Of a DNA stretch of 64,000 nucleotides, positions 42,373-51,065 are shown one piece after another. The notes beneath the pieces were generated by a model, which was not told the origin of the DNA, ran no database searches, and saw only the letters and a list, made by a program, of their open reading frames with translations. A program made the position numbers and the translations under genes. The first letter of the stretch is position 1; every line of letters starts with the position of its first letter. Origin of the DNA: Alphaproteobacteria bacterium (GTDB taxonomy: Bacteria; Myxococcota_A; UBA796; GCA-2862545). The stretch spans positions 62,001-126,000 of the forward strand of contig JACKET010000010.1 of NCBI GenBank assembly GCA_020632875.1, given 5' to 3'.

Positions 42373-44054
42373 GGCGCCCCCATCGGGTCTTCTTCGTCGT
42401 CGGCGCCCTCGTCGTCTTCCACGTACCCGAGCTGCTCGAGCATCTGCTTCATCGCCTTGCGCTCGGTCTTCGAGCCGCGGCCCTTCTTGAGGTCGGCCGC
42501 GTTGCGCTTCGCGGGATCGGCCTTGGGGACGCGCGCCCGCCAGCTCTCGAGCTTGCGGATCCACGTCTCGGCCTCGGGGTGGCGGGCGAACAGGTTCGCC
42601 TGCTCCTCCGGATCGTCGACGAGGTCGTAGAGCTCGTGGGCCCCGTCGCTCGCGTGCACGATCTTCACCCGGCCGTCGATCATGGCGTCGAACGTGCGCA
42701 GGAACGGGGTGAAGTCGAGGTCGGAGTACCGCTTGCGGAACGGGCCGAGCTTGCTCGTGTAGGGGTCGGTGAGCTGCGTGTAGACGGGCAGGTTCTGCTT
42801 CTTCCGGCGGAGGCTGCGCGGGAGGATCAGCCCCTCGGGAGGCGGCAGGCCGAGCAGGTCGAGCACCGTCGGGTACACCGCGGCCGTCGAGACGGGCTCG
42901 TCGACGCGCCCGGGCTCGAGGCCCCGCGGGTACCGGATGATCAGCGGGACGTGCACCAGCGTGTTCCAGACGCCGTACCGGTGCTCCCAGAGCCCGTGCT
43001 CTCCGAGGCTCTCGCCGTGGTCGCTCGTGAGGATCACGATGGTGCGGTCGAGCGCGCCCTTCGCCTCGAGCTCGGCGATCAGTGCGGTGAACGCGCGATC
43101 GAGCTCGACGAGCGTGGCGTCGTAGACACCGCGGACCGCGCGCAGGTCGTCGTCGGAGTACCGGTGCTGGCCGAGGATCGCGCTCACCTCGGTCCACAGG
43201 CTCACGTCGGTCTTCAGCCCGCGGTTCAGGGTGGCCGTGTCGCTCACCACGGCCTTGCGCGCCTCCATCGACGGGATGCGCGGGCTGTGCGCCTCCATCA
43301 GGTTCACGAACGCGAACCACGGGCGGTCTTTGTCGGGGCGGTTCGCGAGCCACGTCGTGAGGCGCTCGTGCGCGAGGCCCGACGCCTCTTTGTAGACCGC
43401 ATGGCTCCACGCGACGTTCGGGTCGCGCTTCGCGTAGGCGGGCGAGACCTCGGTGCTCGCGTCGGACGGGAGCAGCTTCTCGCGGAACGCCGCAGCCGCC
43501 GCGACCTTGTCCTCCTCCCAGGAGTACCGCTTCACGTCGAAGCCCTGGAGCATGTTCGTCATGCCCGACACGTAGGGATTCGCGCTGTAGGCGTACGTGG
43601 CGTAGCCGTTCGCGGACAGGTGCTCGGCGAGCGTGACGTGGTGGTTGTCGACCCACCGCCAGCTCGCGTTCGCGCCGTGGGTGCTCACGGGGAGCCCGGT
43701 GAACAGGCTCGCGTGGGAGGGCACGGTCCAGGTTCCGGGCGCGATCGCGTGCTCGAACACGCGCGCCGACTTCGCGAACCGCTCGAGGCCCGGCGTCGTG
43801 GGGCTGCCGTGCCCGTACAGGCTCATCCGATCGGCCCGCACGGTGTCCCACACCACGATGAGCACGTTCGGCATCCGCTCGCCCGGCGGCGGTGCCACGG
43901 GACGCGCCTTCTTCTTGCTCTTCGCCTTCCCTCGAGCCGCTTGCGGCGGATCGGGCGGCGGGGGCGGGCTGCCCGCGAGCCAGCTGCCCAGCGCGACGCC
44001 CACGAGCAGCAGGGCGACGGCGGCCAGCGCGGCGAGAGCGGTGCGGCGGTTCAT
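42369..44054 (-). CDS. Sulfatase-like hydrolase/transferase with Thr at the nucleophile site (first of pair)
   Basis: 561 residues with one membrane helix (about 7-30) and a Pro/Lys-rich linker before the catalytic domain. It has VVWDTVRADRMSLYGHG, ILTSDHGESLGEHGLW and YGVWNTLVHVPLI, the metal-site pattern of the sulfatase/alkaline phosphatase superfamily. At the place of the FGly Cys/Ser it has T-V-P-S-H (TWTVPSHASLFTGL). The C-terminus is unusually acidic (EDDEGADDEEDP). It is coupled to its paralogue by a four-base overlap and is divergent from the MBOAT gene 61 bases away, suggesting a shared envelope polymer. Confidence 0.83.
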   Translation of the reverse strand: MNRRTALAALAAVALLLVGVALGSWLAGSPPPPPDPPQAARGKAKSKKKARPVAPPPGERMPNVLIVVWDTVRADRMSLYGHGSPTTPGLERFAKSARVFEHAIAPGTWTVPSHASLFTGLPVSTHGANASWRWVDNHHVTLAEHLSANGYATYAYSANPYVSGMTNMLQGFDVKRYSWEEDKVAAAAAFREKLLPSDASTEVSPAYAKRDPNVAWSHAVYKEASGLAHERLTTWLANRPDKDRPWFAFVNLMEAHSPRIPSMEARKAVVSDTATLNRGLKTDVSLWTEVSAILGQHRYSDDDLRAVRGVYDATLVELDRAFTALIAELEAKGALDRTIVILTSDHGESLGEHGLWEHRYGVWNTLVHVPLIIRYPRGLEPGRVDEPVSTAAVYPTVLDLLGLPPPEGLILPRSLRRKKQNLPVYTQLTDPYTSKLGPFRKRYSDLDFTPFLRTFDAMIDGRVKIVHASDGAHELYDLVDDPEEQANLFARHPEAETWIRKLESWRARVPKADPAKRNAADLKKGRGSKTERKAMKQMLEQLGYVEDDEGADDEEDPMGAP

Positions 44055-44115
44055 CCCGCACGCCCTATCATCGACGCCGCGACGGTCCCAGCGAGCGGGT
44101 TATCGTCGGGGCCGG

Positions 44116-45534
44116 ATGAACTTCGTCCAGATCGAGTTCGTGGGCTTCATGGCCCTCGTGTTCACGGCCTACTGGCTGCTGCGCGAGAGAAGGCTGCAGA
44201 ACGCCCTGCTCGTCGCGGCCAGCGCGGTGTTCTACGGCTGGGTGCACCCGTGGTTCCTGATCCTGCTGTACTTCAGCGCGACCCTGGACTTCCTGATGGG
44301 CCGCGCCATCGAGCGGTTCCCGCACCGCCGGAAGGCCTTCCTCGCGCTGTCGCTCGCGGGGAACCTGACGATGCTCGGGTACTTCAAGTACTTCGACTTC
44401 TTCGTCGACAACGTCGTCACGGCGCTCGAGAGTGCCGGCGTGCGGGCAGACCTCACGACGCTCGGCATCTTCCTGCCCGTCGGCATCAGCTTCTACACGT
44501 TCCAGACGATGGCCTACACGATCGACGTGTACCGCGGCGAGCTGAAGGCCCGGCGCGACTTCCTCGACTACCTCGTGTACGTCAGCTTCTTCCCCCAGCT
44601 CGTCGCCGGGCCGATCGAGCGGGCCGGCCGGCTGCTGCCGCAGGTCGAGGCTGATCGGAAGCTCGACTGGACGCGCGTGGCCTCGGGCCTGTCCCTCGCC
44701 ATGTGGGGCGCGTTCAAGAAGGTGTGCATCGCCGACACCATCGCGCCGTACGTCGACAAGGTGTTCCTGCTCGACGACCCCGCCGGGCCGGTGCTGTGGG
44801 CGGGCGTGCTCGGGTTCATGGCGCAGATCTACAGCGACTTCAGCGGATACACCGACATCGCGCGCGGAACCGCACGCATGCTCGGCTTCGAGCTCGTCGA
44901 GAACTTCCGAAATCCGTACATGGCCGCATCCACGCCGGAGTTCTGGCAGCGGTGGCACATGTCGCTGTCGACCTGGATCCGCGACTACATCCTCGCGCCG
45001 CTGCTGGGCGGCGTGCACCACATCACGCTGGCGCGCTTCGGCTTCGCGGTGACCGTGACGTTCGTGGTCATCGGCGTCTGGCACGGCGCCTCGTGGAACT
45101 TCGCGGTGTTCGGGCTGTTCCACGGCTTCTGGATGTTCGTGTACTCGGCGATCGAGCGCTACCGGCCGGCCTGGTTCGACCGCGTGCCGCTCGGACGGCC
45201 CGTGGCCATCGCGTTCCATTTCGTCGCCGTGTCGATGGTGGGGTCGCTGATCTTCCGGGAATCGCGGCTCGACCGGTTGGTCGAGCACCTCACGACCCCG
45301 CCGTTCCAGGGCTCGCGTGACGACTGGGTCGCGGTCGCCGTGATGCTCGGCATCACCGCGACGGCCTGCACGCCGTATCTGCTGTCGTCGCTCTACCTGC
45401 GGTTCGTGCACCCGTGGATCGAGCGCACGGTGTGGTTGCTGCCCACCCAGACCACCGGCTGGACGATCGCCGCGATGGCGATGTTCGTCTTCTACCGGGT
45501 GAGCGCGTACGACTTCATCTACTTCCAGTTCTGA
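44116..45534 (+). CDS. MBOAT-family O-acyltransferase, AlgI type
   Basis: 472 residues, about ten to eleven membrane helices. FLPVGISFYTFQTMAYTIDVYRG, FFPQLVAGPIERAG, SDFSGYTDIARG, TPEFWQRWHMSLSTWIRDY and the catalytic His in GVWHGASWNF are the AlgI/DltB signatures. These enzymes move acyl groups, usually acetyl, across the membrane onto polysaccharides, with an AlgJ/AlgX-like SGNH partner. No such partner is adjacent, although an SGNH lipoprotein lies at 49,613. It ends five bases before the convergent receiver gene. Confidence 0.9.
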   Translation: MNFVQIEFVGFMALVFTAYWLLRERRLQNALLVAASAVFYGWVHPWFLILLYFSATLDFLMGRAIERFPHRRKAFLALSLAGNLTMLGYFKYFDFFVDNVVTALESAGVRADLTTLGIFLPVGISFYTFQTMAYTIDVYRGELKARRDFLDYLVYVSFFPQLVAGPIERAGRLLPQVEADRKLDWTRVASGLSLAMWGAFKKVCIADTIAPYVDKVFLLDDPAGPVLWAGVLGFMAQIYSDFSGYTDIARGTARMLGFELVENFRNPYMAASTPEFWQRWHMSLSTWIRDYILAPLLGGVHHITLARFGFAVTVTFVVIGVWHGASWNFAVFGLFHGFWMFVYSAIERYRPAWFDRVPLGRPVAIAFHFVAVSMVGSLIFRESRLDRLVEHLTTPPFQGSRDDWVAVAVMLGITATACTPYLLSSLYLRFVHPWIERTVWLLPTQTTGWTIAAMAMFVFYRVSAYDFIYFQF

Positions 45535-45538
45535 AGCG

Positions 45539-45910
45539 TCACGCCACCGCGCGATCGGGCGCCATCGCCGCGCGGATCGCGAGCTTCAGGTCTTTCGGCT
45601 TCGCCTGGCGCAGCACGAAATCGTCGTAGCCCAGCTCACGCGCCTCCTCGCACGCCGCCTCGTCGCCGCGCCCGGCGAGCAGCAACACCGGCACCCCGAG
45701 ATCATCGAGGCGATCGCGAGCCTCGTCCCCCTCCCCGATGACGAGGTTCACGTCCACCAGCAGGACGTCCGGCTCCAGCGCCTCCGCCCACACCCCTACG
45801 GCACATGTGGTGTAGGCGGTTCCGACGACCTCGTACCCCGAGACGAGCAAGCGGTACTCGAGCGTCAGCGCGTGGAGGCTCTCGTCTTGCACGAGCAGCA
45901 CTCTGATCAT
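45539..45910 (-). CDS. Stand-alone receiver-like protein (first of three)
   Basis: 123 residues, a CheY-like fold. The strand-1 motif is VLLVQDES, where a normal receiver has V-D-D or V-E-D: Gln replaces the first acid. The phospho-acceptor Asp is present (LLVDVNL), and a Lys near the end (RQAKPKDL) may serve the conserved Lys role. GGGAGG lies five bases before the ATG. It shares VLLVQ/VLIVQ and the VVGTA core with two neighbours on the same strand. Phosphorylation may be weak because the Mg site is altered. Confidence 0.75.
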   Translation of the reverse strand: MIRVLLVQDESLHALTLEYRLLVSGYEVVGTAYTTCAVGVWAEALEPDVLLVDVNLVIGEGDEARDRLDDLGVPVLLLAGRGDEAACEEARELGYDDFVLRQAKPKDLKLAIRAAMAPDRAVA

Positions 45911-46024
45911 GATTCCCTCCCCAGGTCTTCATGGATCCATCAGGCCACGGGCGGGGGGAGACTTCGATGACGGGCTGACATCACGCGTAGAAACGGGCTT
46001 GCAGCAGGCCCCGATCGCGTTTCG

Positions 46025-46309
46025 TCAGGCCAGCCGACGCCACGCGAATACGGCGCGGAGGGAGCTCTCGAGCTCGGGCGAGCTGTCGGGCCTCGCGATC
46101 TTCAGGAGGGCCGCATCGACGTCGTCGAGCGCTCCGGTGTCCTCCTCGGCGTCGATCAGGACCAGATCCGGATTCAGGGCTGCCGCCCAGACCGCGCCCG
46201 TCGACTCGCTGTGCGCCGTCCCGACGACCTCGAAGCCGAGCTGGATGAGCCGGTGCTCCACCACGACCGCAGCGGCTTCTTCCCGCTGGACGATGAGAAC
46301 TCTGGTCAT
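46025..46309 (-). CDS. Stand-alone receiver-like protein (second of three)
   Basis: 94 residues, shorter than a full receiver. Strand 1 is VLIVQREE, with Gln-Arg in place of the acidic pair; the Asp of LVLIDAEED is retained; the usual C-terminal Lys/Thr segment is missing or reduced (LLKIARPDSSPELESSLRAVF). GGGAGG lies five bases before the chosen ATG; an upstream in-frame ATG lacks one. Without the Mg-binding acids this is probably a pseudo-receiver. It is a paralogue of both neighbours. Confidence 0.72.
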   Translation of the reverse strand: MTRVLIVQREEAAAVVVEHRLIQLGFEVVGTAHSESTGAVWAAALNPDLVLIDAEEDTGALDDVDAALLKIARPDSSPELESSLRAVFAWRRLA

Positions 46310-46360
46310 GGACACCTCCCGTGATGTTTCCATGACCTCACGGATCCGCTGTGGCAGCTA

Positions 46361-46693
46361 TCACAGCCCGATGGCAACGTTTGATTTCCACGGTCGGGGC
46401 TCCACCACCCTCCGACCCCGGGAGGCACAGGCGGCCCGGAGCTGGCGCTCGAGCTCCGGCGCGCTGTCGGCGCGCGCCAGACGCACCACCGGGCGGCCCA
46501 GCCCCTCGAGCTCGTCGAGCCCCTCGAGCGATGCGTCCACCACGATGAGGTCGGGGTCGAGGATCCGGGCCCAGTCGACCACGGTCGCGCCGGACAACGG
46601 CGTGCCCACGATGCCCACGCCCATCCCGAGCAGCTGGTGCCGGATCGCGATCCCCCCTCCGTCCCTCTGGACGATCAGCACACTGCACGCCAT
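46361..46693 (-). CDS. Stand-alone receiver-like protein (third of three)
   Basis: 110 residues. Strand 1 is SVLIVQRDGG, the Asp of LIVVDASLEG is retained, and the ending ADSAPELERQLRAACAS parallels the second paralogue (PDSSPELESSLRAVFA). GGAGG lies six bases before the ATG. It has an Arg/Pro tail (RRVVEPRPWKSNVAIGL) not present in the others. All three genes have their own ribosome site and 50-115-base gaps, so each may have its own promoter. Degenerate receivers usually act by protein contact. Confidence 0.72.
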   Translation of the reverse strand: MACSVLIVQRDGGGIAIRHQLLGMGVGIVGTPLSGATVVDWARILDPDLIVVDASLEGLDELEGLGRPVVRLARADSAPELERQLRAACASRGRRVVEPRPWKSNVAIGL

Positions 46694-46988
46694 GGCTTCC
46701 CTCCACGCTCCTCCACACATGGCACCCGATCCGCCCGACCCGGTATCGCAGTCGAGTGGCAATTCCGATCTCCCGGCGTTCGACCCATCGCTTTGCCCGC
46801 CCGAGCCAACGGCCCTGCAACGAAAGTGGAGAAGGGGCGCTCCGCCCCGACGACACGCAATCCAGCGGACTTCCCTCCTCCAGCTACGCGATCCGCGGGC
46901 TCGCCTCTCCCGCGAATTCTCGGGGAGAACTCCACTGCGACATCGAGGTGACAGGGGCAGCCATCGCCGCACGCCGTACGCTCTCCAA
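46694..46988. promoter_or_regulatory. Divergent intergenic region
   Basis: 295 bases between the third receiver-like gene and the tail-anchored protein gene, somewhat richer in A and T than its surroundings. A GGGGCG/CGCCCC hairpin with a three-base loop lies at 46,834-46,848. Promoters for both genes are expected here; no exact -35/-10 or sigma-54 site was identified. Confidence 0.45.
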
Positions 46989-47429
46989 ATGAGTGGATTC
47001 GGAAGCCGCAACGAGACCTTGATCCCGCCGGGGATGGGCGAGCTCGACATCTTCGAGCTGCCGAAGGCCCCGTTCGAGGGCGAGGAGCGCATCGTCGTGC
47101 TCTCTGCGACGAAGCCCCCGCGACGCGCGGCTGCGCCGTCCACGACCCCCGTCCAGGCGACCCGGGAAGTCGCCCCGGAGACCGAAGAGGTGAAACCCAT
47201 GGTCGCACCACCGAACGAGAAGGTCGATCTGGTGGCCGAAGCGCTCGAGGAACCGTCCCTCGCGCCGCGAACGCCGTCCCCGATGGACTGGAGGCCCGAG
47301 GTCCCCGAGGATCACGAGTACGAGCGTCCCGGTGACCAGCTCGAGATCAAGGCCGAATACGTCGCGTTCGCCGCCTCGTTCGTCGCGGTCGTCGGCATCG
47401 GGGTCGCGGCCATCTTCACGCTGTTCTAG
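46989..47429 (+). CDS. Tail-anchored membrane protein, unknown
   Basis: 146 residues: a hydrophilic, Pro/Glu/Thr-rich disordered body (1-118) and one C-terminal membrane helix (about 122-146). There is no N-terminal signal, so it is likely a tail-anchored inner membrane protein with a cytoplasmic body. GAGTGGATT-like sequence follows the ATG, but no good ribosome site precedes it; the frame is supported by codon use and by ending just before the next gene. No family is recognised. Confidence 0.5.
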   Translation: MSGFGSRNETLIPPGMGELDIFELPKAPFEGEERIVVLSATKPPRRAAAPSTTPVQATREVAPETEEVKPMVAPPNEKVDLVAEALEEPSLAPRTPSPMDWRPEVPEDHEYERPGDQLEIKAEYVAFAASFVAVVGIGVAAIFTLF

Positions 47430-47463
47430 GGCTGCGCGGATCGCGAGGCGCTATGCGGGCGCC

Positions 47464-48096
47464 ATGCATCACGTCGTCGTCCTGAACGGCTCGATCCGCG
47501 GTCCCGAGGGCAACACCGCCTGGCTGCTCGAAGAGGCGCTGCGCCGGGTCGAGGGGCCCGTCACCTCAGAGCTGCTGCACCTCTCCGAGGTCGACCGCGA
47601 CATGGATCAGCTGGTCGAGAGCCTGCGCCGCGCGGATGCGTTCCTCGTCGGCTCGGGCGTCTACTGGCACAGCTGGGGCTCGCCGCTGCAGCGGTTCCTC
47701 GAGGTGCTCACGCCCTACGAGAACACCGATGCGTTCTTCGGGAAGCCCGTGGGCGTGCTCGTCACGATGGACAGCGTGGGGGGCGCCGAGATCTGCGCCC
47801 GCCTGCACAGCGTCTTCAACCAGTTCGGCTGCACCGTGCCGCCCTGCTCGAGCCTCGTGATCGGGCGCGTCGCGCTCGAAGCCGCCGAGCGCGTGCGTCC
47901 GACCGGCGAGCACGATCCGAACGACGACGTGTGGATGCTCGACGACCTCGACGTCGTCATGCACAACCTGCTCGCGGGGCTCCGCGACGAAGCCTGGCGC
48001 CCGTGGTCGTTCCGCCCGCTCATCGCGCCGAAGGGCGCCTTCCCCGCCGCGGGCCGGCTCGATCTCGGCTCGCCGCGGTTCCTCCCGCCCCGGTGA
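47464..48096 (+). CDS. Flavodoxin-fold NAD(P)H-dependent FMN reductase-like protein
   Basis: 210 residues. The N-terminal VVVLNGSIRGPEGNTAWLLEEAL has the FMN-phosphate loop pattern of NAD(P)H-dependent FMN reductase/flavodoxin-like proteins; ADAFLVGSGVYWHSWGSPLQRFLE matches the second flavin loop, and GKPVGVLVTMDSVGGAEI follows. It is likely a cytoplasmic quinone or flavin reductase. The C-terminus (residues 180-210) is an extra tail ending in LPPR. It precedes the alpha/beta-hydrolase-like lipoprotein by five bases, though their compartments differ. Confidence 0.75.
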   Translation: MHHVVVLNGSIRGPEGNTAWLLEEALRRVEGPVTSELLHLSEVDRDMDQLVESLRRADAFLVGSGVYWHSWGSPLQRFLEVLTPYENTDAFFGKPVGVLVTMDSVGGAEICARLHSVFNQFGCTVPPCSSLVIGRVALEAAERVRPTGEHDPNDDVWMLDDLDVVMHNLLAGLRDEAWRPWSFRPLIAPKGAFPAAGRLDLGSPRFLPPR

Positions 48097-48101
48097 CCGC
48101 C

Positions 48102-48872
48102 ATGCGCGCGCTCCTCCTGCTCCTCGTGGCCTGCAAGCCCTCCGATCCGGTCGTCGACACCGACACCGACACCGACACGGACGCCGACACCGATGCGGAT
48201 GCCGACACCGACGCGGATGCCGACACCGACACGCTCGAGCCGCCGCTCGACGGCACCTCCGGAGGCTCGGGCGGCGCCGTCCACGACGGCGGCCAGGTCG
48301 GGATCGCGGGCGTGGACGTCGAGCTCGTCGCGCCGGCCGCTCGCGACGGCAGCCTGCTGATCGTCTACTCGGGCGTCGAGGGCGCAGCGCAGATGCGCGC
48401 CAACATCGTGAACCTCGCGCCGTTCGTGGGCCTCGAGCCCACCATCGTGGCGGTGCTCGACGGCACCCAGCACGACGCGGCCGACGGAGAGGCCGTGCTG
48501 GACGGGCTCCGCGCGATGTACGACATCGACAACGACCGCACGTGGCTGCTCTCCGAGTCCGCCGGCACGAGCGAGGGCCTCGCGCTGGGCCTGCGCCGAC
48601 GCCAGGCGTACTTCGCCGCGTTCTGGGCGAACGACGTGAACGACGCGCTCACTCCGGGCCTCGACGCGGCGGCGCTCGGCTTCGCCCCGTGGGGCAACGC
48701 CGGTCCCGGCGGCGACTTCGCCGACGCCACCGCGATCGTCGACGGGATGGAGGCCGCCGGGTACCGCCTGCCGGACGACGCGCCGTACAGCGGCCCCGGC
48801 GCATCCGTTCACGGAAGCGTCGACCAGTTCGTCGTGGCGTTGGGCTTCTTCTCCGGGCGCACGCGCGACTGA
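48102..48872 (+). CDS. Lipoprotein with Asp-Thr-rich linker and hydrolase-like domain
   Basis: 256 residues. Signal MRALLLLLVAC, then a linker of about 25 residues of alternating Asp with Thr or Ala (DTDTDTDTDADTD), then a compact domain from about 50. LLIVYSGVEGAAQMRAN, FVGLEPTIVAVLDGTQ and WLLSESAGTSEGLALGL resemble an alpha/beta-hydrolase core with a Ser in the elbow position, though not strict GxSxG. An overlapping GTG nine bases upstream (GTGA with the prior stop) is an alternative start. Such Asp-rich linkers are frequent in myxobacterial surface lipoproteins. Confidence 0.65.
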   Translation: MRALLLLLVACKPSDPVVDTDTDTDTDADTDADADTDADADTDTLEPPLDGTSGGSGGAVHDGGQVGIAGVDVELVAPAARDGSLLIVYSGVEGAAQMRANIVNLAPFVGLEPTIVAVLDGTQHDAADGEAVLDGLRAMYDIDNDRTWLLSESAGTSEGLALGLRRRQAYFAAFWANDVNDALTPGLDAAALGFAPWGNAGPGGDFADATAIVDGMEAAGYRLPDDAPYSGPGASVHGSVDQFVVALGFFSGRTRD

Positions 48873-48930
48873 ACGCGGCCTGACACCGCCCTGCGCCCCA
48901 TCCCGCGCGTCGGCCGCCTATACTCCGGGC

Positions 48931-49611
48931 ATGCTGCTGCTGGCTCTGTTCGGCTGCCCCTACCTCTTCGGCAAGCCCGACTACTCGAACGTCGACGGCC
49001 CCGGCGAGACGGGCACCCCCGACACCGACACCGACACGGTGCCGGACACCGACACCGACGTGCCGCCCTGCGTCCCGGGAACGGCGTGCGAAGCGACCGT
49101 CCCCTGCCCCGGGCCCGGGATCTGCGACGCCGACGGCGTGTGCCGCGGCGACCCGCACGCCTGCGGCGACTGCGCGGGCAACTGCAACGGCGCGTGCGGG
49201 GCGGCCGACTGCTGCGCCGACAGCTGCCGGAACGCATGTTCCTGCGACGACGACTGCCCGTGCGCGCTCACCTGCCACCGGAACGACGGCTGCGATGTGA
49301 CGTGCGACCCCGGCGCCTCGTGCAGCATCGACGGCAACCACACGCGCGACAGCGTGACCGTCACGTGCGGAGACGGCGCCGTGTGCGCCGTCGACTGCAC
49401 GGATGTCGATGGCGACTGCGGAGGCACGTGCGCCGCCGGGTCGAGCTGCGCGTTCACCTGCGACGGCGTGCTGGGCGCGTGCGAGCCCGTGTGCGAGGGC
49501 CTGTGCACGCTCGACTGCAACGGGGCGGCCGGAACGTGCGGCATCCAGGGCTGCCCGGCCCCGGAGTCGTGCGGGAACGGCATCGAGGTCTGCGGGCTCC
49601 CCTGCCCGTAG
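48931..49611 (+). CDS. Very cysteine-rich surface lipoprotein
   Basis: 226 residues: signal ending in LFGC (Cys9), a DTDTD-type linker (about 32-45), then a domain in which Cys recurs about every five residues. I count 37 cysteines, about 16%. There are short near-repeats (VTC.DGAVCAVDC, GDCGGTCAAGSSCAFTC), so the domain looks like a stack of small disulfide-bonded units, with Gly/Asp turns. It may bind metal or resist proteolysis on the cell surface. The next gene, on the opposite strand, ends two bases later. No family recognised. Confidence 0.75.
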   Translation: MLLLALFGCPYLFGKPDYSNVDGPGETGTPDTDTDTVPDTDTDVPPCVPGTACEATVPCPGPGICDADGVCRGDPHACGDCAGNCNGACGAADCCADSCRNACSCDDDCPCALTCHRNDGCDVTCDPGASCSIDGNHTRDSVTVTCGDGAVCAVDCTDVDGDCGGTCAAGSSCAFTCDGVLGACEPVCEGLCTLDCNGAAGTCGIQGCPAPESCGNGIEVCGLPCP

Positions 49612-49612
49612 G

Positions 49613-51064
49613 TCAGGGCGCGTCGATGCAGCCCGGGTCGAGGCCCTCGGCGACGAGCACGTCGGGCGCGTACGGATCGTCGGGGAACACGGCATCCAGG
49701 TCGATGTCGTCGAGCGGAATCCCGAGCGTGTCGCGGATCGCCCCGGTGAACCGGTTCGCCAGCATCGCGTAGCCCGTGTCGGAGAAGTGCAGGCCGTCGG
49801 TGCCGAGCAGCCCCGCGAAGCGGCCGACCCCCAGGGTCGTCCCGCCGACCTCGATGCCGGTCGGCTCGATGCTCGCGACATACGCCGCCGTCTCGACCAG
49901 GTGGACGTTCGCGTGCCGGTCGACCGCTGCGGCGAGCATCGCGTTGTAGTCCGCCATCACGTCGTCGACGGAAGCGATCAGCGCGTCCTGCTCGGCGGCC
50001 ACCGCAGCGGCGGCCGCATTCGGATCCTCCCCTGCGTCGAGGGCCGTCGCGCGGGCCTCGTCGACCGCGCGGGCCCGCAGGGCCGCCGTCGCGGGGAGCA
50101 GGGAGGGGCGCGGCAGGTTCGCCACGAACACCTCGGCCCCGGTGGCCGCGAGGCGGTCGACGAAGCGGTCGATGTCGCCCTGCATCTGCTCGGGCGGCGT
50201 GATCGCGTCGAGCGAGAGCCGGTCGCTGGAGACGAACGCGCCGATCACGTCGTTGCCGAAGGTGTCCGTGGAGATCACGAGCGTCGGCTCGGCGGCCTCG
50301 AGGAGCTCCATCTGCGACACGGGCACCGGATCCGTGATGCCCCCGTACGGATCGAGCATGAGGTGCGCGACGAAGTCGATGCCGCTCTGGGAGCTGCCGT
50401 CGAGCACACCGGAGAGGTTCATCCCGCCGATCGCCAGGTTCTGCGGCGCGATGTCGGGGTCGAGCCGGCCGTGCTGGAAGCCGAAGTCGCCCGTCTCGGG
50501 GTCGGAGAGCGAGCCCAGCACCTCGAACGCGTTCCCCATCGCGAGCTCGGTGGCCGTGGGGCCCTGGCACTCCGGAGGGGGCGAGATGTCGCCGCCGCGA
50601 AGCTCGGGGAACAGCCCCGGCCGGAGGAGCGCGAGCGGGTGGTACGCGCCGGCCGCGCGGGCCAGCTGCGACGAAGGCGCGTGGAGCTGCCCATGGTAGG
50701 ACGGCACACCGCCCTGCACGCCCTGGGTCAGGCTCGCGCCCACGGCGAAGAACCGCGTGAACACGGGGTCGACGGGAGGTGCGTAGGTGTAGGCGCCCGC
50801 GAACACGTGCTCTTCGCCGGCCGCCGTCACGACGAGGTCGACGGGCCCGGCCACGGGCGACCCCTGGTCGAGGAACGACAGGCGCCCGTCGTCGACCGCG
50901 AGCTCGAGACCCGGGTTCTGCCCCAGCCGCACCGCTTCGACGGTCGCCGGATCGATCGCCGTCTCGAGCAGGTCGAAGGTCAGGCGTGCATACCCGGACA
51001 TCGGCCCGGACGCGGGCTCCACGGCGGGCGGAGCCGGCCGGCACGCGAGCAGCAGCACCAGCAC
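49613..51064 (-). CDS. SGNH/GDSL-type hydrolase lipoprotein
   Basis: 483 residues. The signal ends in LLLAC. Block I appears as FFAVGASLTQGV (G-A-S-L in place of G-D-S-L), block III as DTFGNDV, and the catalytic Asp-His pair as TDGLHFSDTGY near residue 400. The insert of about 200 residues between blocks is long. These are esterases or acyltransferases of envelope or extracellular substrates. The start GTG sits one base after the upstream stop. As an exported SGNH enzyme it could in principle pair with the AlgI-type MBOAT at 44,116, but the family usually sits beside it. Confidence 0.78.
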   Translation of the reverse strand: MLVLLLACRPAPPAVEPASGPMSGYARLTFDLLETAIDPATVEAVRLGQNPGLELAVDDGRLSFLDQGSPVAGPVDLVVTAAGEEHVFAGAYTYAPPVDPVFTRFFAVGASLTQGVQGGVPSYHGQLHAPSSQLARAAGAYHPLALLRPGLFPELRGGDISPPPECQGPTATELAMGNAFEVLGSLSDPETGDFGFQHGRLDPDIAPQNLAIGGMNLSGVLDGSSQSGIDFVAHLMLDPYGGITDPVPVSQMELLEAAEPTLVISTDTFGNDVIGAFVSSDRLSLDAITPPEQMQGDIDRFVDRLAATGAEVFVANLPRPSLLPATAALRARAVDEARATALDAGEDPNAAAAAVAAEQDALIASVDDVMADYNAMLAAAVDRHANVHLVETAAYVASIEPTGIEVGGTTLGVGRFAGLLGTDGLHFSDTGYAMLANRFTGAIRDTLGIPLDDIDLDAVFPDDPYAPDVLVAEGLDPGCIDAP

Positions 51065-51065
51065 G

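Noticed and set aside
43043..44054. Calling the two enzymes sulfatases proper
   Set aside because: The Cys/Ser needed for formylglycine is Thr in both, so only a sulfatase-like label is justified.
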